From NCBI GenBank assembly GCA_964550855.1, contig CAZKBQ010000007.1, positions 1-64,000 on the forward strand: 64,000 nt of DNA, given 5' to 3'. The number at the start of each line of letters is the position of its first letter. The stretch's first letter is position 1. The position numbers were made by a program, and so were the translations under genes. Positions 58,666-64,000 of the stretch are shown one piece after another. The notes under the pieces are model-generated. The model made no database searches, was not told where the DNA came from, and worked only from the letters and a program-made list of their open reading frames with translations. Origin of the DNA: JAGOBP01 sp964550855. Lineage in GTDB: Bacteria; Chloroflexota; Anaerolineae; Fen-1058.

Positions 58666-59850
58666 ATGGACTTTGATTTTTCGCGTGAACATCAGGCCTT
58701 GCGCAAGCTGGTGCGCGAGTTTGCCGAGGAAGTGGTGAAACCGGCGGCGCGGCAGGCCGATCGGACCAGCCAGCCTCCGTGGGATGTGATCAAACAGGCG
58801 GGCGACATCGGACTGTTCGGCGTGCCGTTCCCGCGCGAATATGGCGGCTTGGGCGCGGGCGAAACGGGCTACTGCATCCTGATGGAAGAACTGGGCCGTG
58901 TGGATACCAGCTTCGCCACCATCATCGGCGCGCACATCGGCATCGGCGCGATGGCGATCTATCTGGGCGGAAACAAGCGCATCCGCGAGAAGTACCTGCC
59001 CGAGCTGTGCAGCGGTAAAAAGATCGCGGCGTTTGCGTTGACCGAACCGCAAGCCGGATCGGACGCGGCGTCGATCAAGCTGCGCGCGACGAAAGAAGGC
59101 GACTCGTACATCCTCGACGGCGAGAAGATGTGGATCACCAACGGCCCAATGGCAAGCACGATGTCGATCCTGGCTGTGACTGATCCGGCGCTGGGCGCGC
59201 GCGGCGGCGCAACCGCGTTCGTGATCGAGACACGCGACGACAAGGGCGATCCGATCGAGGGCTTCACGCCCGGCCGATTCGAGCACAAGATGGGCCTGCA
59301 TGGGTCGCCGACCAGCGCGATTTCCTTTGATAACTTCCGCGTGCCCGCGGAGAATATCCTGGGGCAGACGGGGTTGGGCTTTGTCGTGTTCATGCAGACA
59401 CTCGACATCGGGCGCGTAACGCTGGGCGCGGCGACGTTGGGCGGCGCGCAGGCGGCGCTGCAACAATCGCTGGAGTGGGCGGCGCTGCGCACACAGTTTG
59501 GCAAGCCGCTGGCGCACACGCAGACCATCCAGTTCATGGTGGCCGACATGGCCGCCGAGATCGAGGCGCTGCGCTCGCTGGTGTATCGCACAGCGTGGCT
59601 GGTGGATAACAACCGCCCGTTCATCAAAGAGGCGGGCATGTGCAAGCTGCTCGGCTCGGAGATCGCCTCGCGCTGTGTCGATCGCGCGGTGCAGATCCAC
59701 GGCGCGCTGGGCTACAGCCGCGACACCTTCATCGAGCGCGGCTTCCGCGACTCGCGCATCGCCGAGATCTTCGAAGGCACCAATGAGATTCAGCGCATCC
59801 TGATCGCGGAGCAGATGTTCAGGGAAGTGGGCGTGAAAGTTCGTCCGTAA
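58666..59850 (+). CDS. Acyl-CoA dehydrogenase
   Basis: 394-aa flavoenzyme. Motifs: FALTEPQAGSDAAS, DGEKMWITNG, QIHGALGYSRDTFIERGFRDSR and catalytic Glu in IFEGTNEIQRIL. ATG 58666 has AGGAG 8 nt upstream; a GTG at 58639 is in frame but unlikely. Its stop codon TAA is part of a GAGTAAC repeat. Electrons go to the EtfAB proteins encoded directly downstream. Confidence 0.96.
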   Translation: MDFDFSREHQALRKLVREFAEEVVKPAARQADRTSQPPWDVIKQAGDIGLFGVPFPREYGGLGAGETGYCILMEELGRVDTSFATIIGAHIGIGAMAIYLGGNKRIREKYLPELCSGKKIAAFALTEPQAGSDAASIKLRATKEGDSYILDGEKMWITNGPMASTMSILAVTDPALGARGGATAFVIETRDDKGDPIEGFTPGRFEHKMGLHGSPTSAISFDNFRVPAENILGQTGLGFVVFMQTLDIGRVTLGAATLGGAQAALQQSLEWAALRTQFGKPLAHTQTIQFMVADMAAEIEALRSLVYRTAWLVDNNRPFIKEAGMCKLLGSEIASRCVDRAVQIHGALGYSRDTFIERGFRDSRIAEIFEGTNEIQRILIAEQMFREVGVKVRP

Positions 59851-59903
59851 TGAGTAACGAGTAATGAGTAAAACGTGAATGACTTGTTACTGGTTACTCA
59901 TCA
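59848..59903. repeat. GAGTAAC inverted repeat spanning a stop codon
   Basis: TAATGAGTAACGAGTAA (59848-59864) pairs with TTACTGGTTACTCATCA (59887-59903), 15 of 17 positions. The first TAA is the stop codon of the ACAD gene. Confidence 0.88.
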
Positions 59904-59925
59904 TCCAGACGCAAAGGAACAGCCT

Positions 59926-60681
59926 ATGAATATCGTCGTCTGCATTAAAGCGGTGCTCGATCCGCACGGCATGACGGTGAACCGCAAAGCGGAAAAGGTG
60001 TTTATTAACCGGGAAGACTATCTGATCGATCCGGGCAGCAAGGCCGCGCTGGAGGCCGCCGCCGCGCTGAAAGCGCAGCAGCCCGGCGCGCAGGTGATCG
60101 CGTTGTCGGTGGGCGGCGATCGGGCCGACGACGCTTTGCGCGAAGCGCTGGCGCGCGGGGCGGATCGCGCCGTCCTGATCGGGCTGGGCAACCTCGACGC
60201 ATGGGCCGCGGCGAATGCACTTGCGGCGGCGATCCGGCGGCTGGGCGACATCGATCTGGTGCTGTGCGGCGCGCAATCGCTGGACACCGGCGCGGGCGAA
60301 CTGGGGCCGCGCCTTGCGGAGAACCTGGACTGGCCGCAGCTCACGTGTGCGGCGCAGGTGGAAGCGACCGAGGGCGGCTTCAAGGCCATTGTGCAGCGTG
60401 GCGAGTTCGCAGCGATGGAAGTCACCGCGCCCGCCGTGATCTCGATCTTGCCGGAAGCCTTCAAGGGGAGTTTTGCCAACGGCTGGCGCCTGATGGACGC
60501 CTACAAGCAAATCGGCGTGGATGTCTGGCGCGCGGCAGAACTGGACTTAAGCGAGGATGATCTGCGCCCGCTGACGGCGAAGAAGGAAGAAGCTTTTCCG
60601 CCGGAACGTCAGCCCGGCCTGCCGGTGCGCAGCGCCAAAGAGCTGCTGATGATGTTGAAGCGGGAGAGAATCATTGCGTAA
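59926..60681 (+). CDS. etfB: Electron transfer flavoprotein, beta subunit
   Basis: 251-aa subunit of the soluble FAD/AMP heterodimer that takes electrons from acyl-CoA dehydrogenases. MNIVVCIKAVLDP, INREDYLIDPGSKAALEAA, VIALSVGGDRADDALREALARGADRAVLI (AMP-binding fold) and LVLCGAQSLDTGAGELGPRLAE are typical. ATG 59926 has AAAGGA upstream. etfA follows after a repeat element; the stop TAA is inside that repeat. Confidence 0.96.
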   Translation: MNIVVCIKAVLDPHGMTVNRKAEKVFINREDYLIDPGSKAALEAAAALKAQQPGAQVIALSVGGDRADDALREALARGADRAVLIGLGNLDAWAAANALAAAIRRLGDIDLVLCGAQSLDTGAGELGPRLAENLDWPQLTCAAQVEATEGGFKAIVQRGEFAAMEVTAPAVISILPEAFKGSFANGWRLMDAYKQIGVDVWRAAELDLSEDDLRPLTAKKEEAFPPERQPGLPVRSAKELLMMLKRERIIA

Positions 60682-60738
60682 TGAGTAACGAGTAATGAGT
60701 AACGAGTAAAAGGCAAATTACTCATTACTCGTTATGAG
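60679..60738. repeat. GAGTAAC/GAGTAAT inverted repeat spanning a stop codon
   Basis: AACGAGTAATGAGTAA (60687-60702) pairs perfectly with TTACTCATTACTCGTT (60718-60733), a 16-bp stem. The array begins at the etfB stop codon. Confidence 0.9.
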
Positions 60739-60749
60739 AGGATAGATCT

Positions 60750-61748
60750 ATGACAAGACTAACATTCTCCGACGAACCACGCGACATGTGGGTGGTGGCC
60801 GAGGTGCAGGACGGCGCGTTGACGCCGCTGACCAAAGAACTGGTGTATGGCGCGCGCACCACCGCCGACCTGATGGGTTTCTACGTCAAGGTCGCACTGC
60901 TGGGCGCACGCGGCGTGGCCGATCTCGCCAACGAGTTGTATCCGGTGGGGGCCGATCGCGTGATCGCCGCCGAGGACGATCGGCTGGCCGAGTTCAACGT
61001 GGAGACGTGGCTGAAGGTGTTGAGCGATCTGTTCGTCGCGCAGCCGCCTGAATTTGTGCTGTTCGGCGCCACCCCGATGGGCAATGCACTGGCCCCCCGG
61101 CTCGCGCAGCGCTTCGGCGCGGGCTTCATCGCCAACTGCGTGATGTTGAAGGTGGACGACTTTGATCGGTGCTTCATCGGGCGGCGCGCGGCTTTTGGTG
61201 GCGAATACTTTGACGTGCTGACGACGGCGGACGCCAGGTCACACTTTGCGACGGCGCGGCCGGACACCTTCGGCGAGCCGTATCCCGATCACTCACGCTA
61301 CGGTGAAGTAGAAATGCTGATGGTCGATCTGGCGGACGTTCAGGTGAAAACCAGGACGATCGGGCCGGCGGATTACGCGCTGCCGAAACCGAAGTTGAAG
61401 GAGGCGAAGCGCATCGTCTCAGTGGGGCGGCAGGTGGGCGATGTGTCGTGCGCTGAATTGCTGGCGCAGCGGCTGGGCGCGGAATTTGCCGGCGCGCGTG
61501 AAGCGCTGGACGAAGGCACCATCGGCGAAGATCAAGTGGTGGGCATCACCGGCGAGCGCGTGCGGCCCGAACTGTATCTGGCGCTGGGCATTCGCGGCGA
61601 CACGGCGCACACCTGGGGCATGAAGGACGCGCGCTATGTGGTGGCCGTGCATCCCGATCCCGACGCGCCGATCTTGAAGCAGGCCGACGCGGCCATCGTG
61701 GGCGATCCGGGGAAGTTTGCCGGGGAGTTGGCGGAATTGCTGGAATGA
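60750..61748 (+). CDS. etfA: Electron transfer flavoprotein, alpha subunit
   Basis: 332-aa partner of EtfB. The N-terminal domain (WVVAEVQDGALTPLTKELVYGA) is followed by the C-terminal FAD domain: IVSVGRQVGD, EDQVVGITGERVRPELYLALGIRG, and DARYVVAVHPDPDAPILKQADAAIVGD. It passes electrons from ACADs to the respiratory chain, or to a bifurcating partner that is not seen here. AGGATAG precedes the ATG. Confidence 0.97.
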   Translation: MTRLTFSDEPRDMWVVAEVQDGALTPLTKELVYGARTTADLMGFYVKVALLGARGVADLANELYPVGADRVIAAEDDRLAEFNVETWLKVLSDLFVAQPPEFVLFGATPMGNALAPRLAQRFGAGFIANCVMLKVDDFDRCFIGRRAAFGGEYFDVLTTADARSHFATARPDTFGEPYPDHSRYGEVEMLMVDLADVQVKTRTIGPADYALPKPKLKEAKRIVSVGRQVGDVSCAELLAQRLGAEFAGAREALDEGTIGEDQVVGITGERVRPELYLALGIRGDTAHTWGMKDARYVVAVHPDPDAPILKQADAAIVGDPGKFAGELAELLE

Positions 61749-61849
61749 CGAGCGCGCTTCAGTCAGCGCTTGCCGGTGTTTCGGCTCGTCGCCCGATCGA
61801 GTTGGGCGGCGAGCCGTTTTTTGCGGTTGCCCAATGTGCGGTCTCTTGG

Positions 61850-61855
61850 TACACT
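61850..61855 (+). promoter_or_regulatory. -10 box for a probable leaderless mRNA
   Basis: TACACT preceded by TGG, ending 7 nt before the GTG at 61863. Confidence 0.5.
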
Positions 61856-61862
61856 TGCGCCT

Positions 61863-62525
61863 GTGCTCACCACGCTCATCTTCGATCTGGACGAGACTCT
61901 TTATCCGCGCGGCGCGGGCCTGATGCAGGAAATCGGCGCGCGGATTTTGCGTTACCTGATCGAGCGGCTGGGGCTGTCGGAAGAGCAGGCGCGCTTTCAG
62001 AAGCAGGACTATTTTCAACGCTATGGCACCACGCTGCGCGGCTTCATCGTCGAACGGCCCGAGGTCGATCCCGAGGATTATCTGCGCTTTGTGCACGACA
62101 TTGATTTAACCCGCTACCTCGGCCCGCAGCCGGCGCTGGCCGGCATGCTGCGTGAACTGCCCCAGCGCAAGGTCATCTTTACCAATGCCACTGTCGAGCA
62201 CGCGCAGAATGTGTTGAAGATTCTGGGCTGCGCCGATCAGTTCGAGCGCATCATCGACGTGCGGGCCGTGGGCTTCATCAGCAAGCCTGATCCGCGCGCG
62301 TACGAGTGCATTCTCAACCTGATCGGCGCGCGCGGCGCTGAGTGTGCGTTGATCGAAGACAATGCGCGTAATCTGCTGCCCGCCAAACGGCTGGGCATGA
62401 CGACGATTTTGGTGGACAGTGGCGACTGCGCCGAAGTGGACTATTGCGTCCACGATATTCTGGGCGTGAAAGACGCGGTGGAACGGGCCATGCGGCGCAC
62501 CGGAAATCATAAGGGTGACTCATGA
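61863..62525 (+). CDS. HAD-family phosphatase, pyrimidine 5'-nucleotidase-like
   Basis: 220-aa haloacid dehalogenase-fold hydrolase. Motif I is LIFDLDETLYPRG, motif II KVIFTNATVEHA, the Lys is in GFISKPDPRAY and motif III is ALIEDNARNLLPAKRLGM. The FDLDETLYP wording and helical cap fit the pyrimidine 5'-nucleotidase (SDT1/Phm8-like) group, so nucleoside monophosphates are likely substrates. I start at GTG 61863, 7 nt after a -10 box; the product then begins at the first beta strand. The next gene overlaps by 4 nt (ATGA). Confidence 0.9.
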   Translation: MLTTLIFDLDETLYPRGAGLMQEIGARILRYLIERLGLSEEQARFQKQDYFQRYGTTLRGFIVERPEVDPEDYLRFVHDIDLTRYLGPQPALAGMLRELPQRKVIFTNATVEHAQNVLKILGCADQFERIIDVRAVGFISKPDPRAYECILNLIGARGAECALIEDNARNLLPAKRLGMTTILVDSGDCAEVDYCVHDILGVKDAVERAMRRTGNHKGDS

Positions 62526-63307
62526 TTGATCGCGTGATGACGCTGGCCGAGGCGGCTGCGCTGGTCAAGCGCGGCGACGTGCTGGCGCTGGGCGGCATGA
62601 ATCTCTATCGACGGCCGGTGGCGTTTGTGCGCGAGCTGCTCAAGACAGACGCGCGCGACCTGACACTGCTGTGTTTCACCGCGTCATATGAGAGCGATCT
62701 ACTGATCGGGACGGGCCGGGTCCGCAGCCTTCGCACGTGTTATTGCGGACTGGAGGCGTTTGGCCTGGCACCGATGTTTACCGCGCAGGCCGCGCGCGGC
62801 GAGCTGCGGGTGATTGAGGAATCTGAAAACAGTCTAGCGTTTGGCCTGCGCGCCACGCTGGCCGGCGTGGGGTTCATGCCCGGGCCGGGCTGGCTGGGCA
62901 CCGATCTGCTGCAGGTGCGGCCCGATGTGAAAGTGATCGCCGACCCGTACACCGGCGCACCGGTGGCGGCTTTTCCGGCGCTGACGTGTGATGTGGCCGT
63001 CATCCACGTGCCGGTGGCCGATCGAGCCGGCAACGCCCGCCTGAAAGGCAACCTGGCAGTGGATCAGGAGATCAGTCTGGTGGCCGATCGGGTGATTATC
63101 ACGGCGGAGGAAATCGTCGACGAACTTGCCGCCCCGATCGAGGTGAGCGGCCTGTCGGTCACGGCGGTGGTACCCGCGCCGCGCGGCGCGTGGCCGACTT
63201 CGTGTTACCCGGCTTACGCCGTGGACGGCGACGAGATTCTGAACTATATCGACGCGTGCGCGGCCGGCCGTTTTGACGACTACGTGCGCACCCTAATTGC
63301 CCAGTGA
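62522..63307 (+). CDS. CoA-transferase, subunit A-like (orphan)
   Basis: 261-aa family I CoA-transferase alpha-type subunit: MTLAEAAALVKRGDVLALGG, CGLEAFGLAPMFTAQAARGELRVIEESENSLAFGLRA and PYTGAPVAAFPALTCDVAVIHVPVADRAGNARLKG. Glutaconate- or 3-oxoacid-type transferases need a B subunit with the catalytic Glu; none follows, as the next genes are a 47-aa peptide and a kinase on the other strand. It could pair with a distant B subunit or have another role. Translation is coupled to the HAD gene. Confidence 0.88.
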   Translation: MIDRVMTLAEAAALVKRGDVLALGGMNLYRRPVAFVRELLKTDARDLTLLCFTASYESDLLIGTGRVRSLRTCYCGLEAFGLAPMFTAQAARGELRVIEESENSLAFGLRATLAGVGFMPGPGWLGTDLLQVRPDVKVIADPYTGAPVAAFPALTCDVAVIHVPVADRAGNARLKGNLAVDQEISLVADRVIITAEEIVDELAAPIEVSGLSVTAVVPAPRGAWPTSCYPAYAVDGDEILNYIDACAAGRFDDYVRTLIAQ

Positions 63308-63313
63308 GGATGT

Positions 63314-63457
63314 ATGCTATTCTGGCAACCCATTCCCACGCCGGTCCCGTTGATTGAGCCGACCAACACCTTCAGCATTCCGCCCTTCATCATCATCCTG
63401 CTGGTGGGTGTCGTGGGGCTGCAGCTGCTGGCCTTCATCCGGCGGCGCGTCAAGTAA
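63314..63457 (+). CDS. Small 47-aa single-pass membrane protein
   Basis: An open frame from ATG 63314 to TAA 63455 encodes a Pro-rich N-terminus (MLFWQPIPTPVPLIEPTNTF), one membrane helix (FIIILLVGVVGLQLLAFI) and a basic end (RRRVK). GAGG lies 4 nt before the ATG and the gene begins 6 nt after the CoA-transferase stop. The membrane topology and ribosome site make it credible; function unknown. Confidence 0.65.
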   Translation: MLFWQPIPTPVPLIEPTNTFSIPPFIIILLVGVVGLQLLAFIRRRVK

Positions 63458-63469
63458 GCTGCGCCCCGG

Positions 63470-64000
63470 TCAGGCAGCGGGCAGCGTGAAGCGAAAGGTG
63501 CTGCCCTGGCCGGGCACGCCGGAGCTGGATACGCCGACCTGCCCGCCCAATTTTTCGACGATCTGTTTGACGATGGACAGGCCCAGTCCATGGCCGGTGG
63601 CCCGCACGTGATCGAGCCGCGCAAAGCCGGCGAACAGGCGCGTCTGTTCATCAGGGGAGAGGCCGCGCCCGTTGTCCCGTACCCAAAACTCCACCTGGCC
63701 GTTGGCCAGAGGTGTGGCCCCCAATTCCACGCTCGGCGGTGTGCCGCCATACTTGATGGCGTTGCCCAGATAATTGACCCAGACTTCTTCCACCCACGGC
63801 CCGTATCCCAGCGCGGTGGGCCAATGCTCGGGCATGTTGAGCTGAGGTTGTCGCTCGCTGCGGAGCGCATCCAGTCGCTGCCATGCTTCGTTGATGATGC
63901 CGGCCATGTCCAGCGGGGCGGGCGTCACGACCTGGCTGCGCACCCCGGCCAACAGCATGAGCTCTTCAATGATGTTATTCATTTTGCGGCTGACCCGGGC
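63470..64000 (-). CDS. Sensor histidine kinase, C-terminal part (cut by window edge)
   Basis: The minus-strand frame is open to the window edge; the visible 176 or so residues are the end of a dimerisation helix (RKMNNIIEELMLLAGVR) and a HATPase domain with N-box EVWVNYLGNAIKYGG, G1 VRDNGRGL, FAGFARLDHVRATGHGLGLSIVKQIVEKLGG and GSTFRFTLP. The phospho-acceptor His lies outside the window. Sensor input unknown. The end lies 12 nt from the end of the convergent 47-aa gene. Confidence 0.93.
   Translation of the reverse strand, partial: ARVSRKMNNIIEELMLLAGVRSQVVTPAPLDMAGIINEAWQRLDALRSERQPQLNMPEHWPTALGYGPWVEEVWVNYLGNAIKYGGTPPSVELGATPLANGQVEFWVRDNGRGLSPDEQTRLFAGFARLDHVRATGHGLGLSIVKQIVEKLGGQVGVSSSGVPGQGSTFRFTLPAA

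Noticed and set aside
57508..59700. 730-codon minus-strand frame across two acyl-CoA dehydrogenase genes
   Set aside because: Shadow of two well-supported genes and their spacer; composition is typical of antisense frames in GC-rich DNA.
59875..59925. Upstream in-frame start for etfB
   Set aside because: It would translate the GAGTAAC repeat; ATG 59926 with AAAGGA gives the conserved N-terminus.

Overview
The window is GC-rich and almost fully coding. It looks like a chromosomal segment of a free-living bacterium of the phylum Chloroflexota (an Anaerolineae-like lineage is my best guess). The basis is indirect: many GAF/PAS sensor proteins, DUF350, DUF2007 and toast-rack membrane proteins, large secreted proteins with few envelope-biogenesis genes, Ala/Pro-rich linkers, and an EF-P with Arg at the loop tip. 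I see no rRNA, transposase, integrase, phage gene or CRISPR array. Mobile-looking DNA is limited to short palindromic or tandem intergenic repeats of several families.

Layout. 0.2-4.9 kb (minus): two tandem membrane-anchored paralogues, a 1001-aa receiver-PAS-GAF-GAF-GAF-kinase-like protein and a lipoprotein. 5.0-6.6 kb: tRNA-Leu(CAA), then an ECF sigma/anti-sigma pair. 6.6-16.8 kb: pyrG, a roadblock protein, a DnaQ-DinG exonuclease-helicase, two tandem GT-C-like membrane proteins, efp, and a SWIM zinc-finger protein preceded by a probable 104-nt small RNA with its own promoter and terminator. 17.2-29.0 kb is a sugar and glycogen block: gnd, zwf and pgl (oxidative pentose phosphate branch), a degenerate receiver protein, a stand-alone CBM48 protein, a debranching enzyme, a PAS-GAF sensor overlapping a double-MerR regulator, a PfkB kinase and glycogen phosphorylase. 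Glycogen broken down by GlgP and the debranching enzyme would supply glucose phosphates to zwf/pgl/gnd.

29.3-52 kb is mixed: a LysM-M23 peptidase, DUF350, DUF2007, a 2247-aa secreted subtilase fused to two 5'-nucleotidase-type modules, Nudix, toast-rack, zincin, GrpB, an acyl-CoA dehydrogenase, TPR, DNRLRE, a prepilin peptidase, cupin, SRAP and mutL. 52.1-63.3 kb is a co-oriented fatty-acid or butyryl-CoA oxidation block behind a TetR regulator whose promoter carries a perfect 19-bp palindrome: thiolase, a PRPP synthetase homologue, 3-hydroxyacyl-CoA dehydrogenase, enoyl-CoA hydratase, two acyl-CoA dehydrogenases, etfB, etfA, a HAD phosphatase and an orphan CoA-transferase A subunit. The window ends in a 47-aa membrane peptide and a truncated histidine kinase.

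Regulation visible in the sequence: a recurrent extended -10 box (TGGTATAATC), and several genes whose -10 lies only 6-9 nt before the start codon, implying leaderless mRNAs. The most unusual items are the small RNA at 16.9 kb, the double MerR, the giant protease-nucleotidase fusion, signalling and metabolic proteins that keep their fold but lack a key catalytic residue (kinase E795, receiver G62, acyl-CoA dehydrogenase G356, PRPP synthetase A233), and repeat elements that supply stop codons or sit in frame inside genes.
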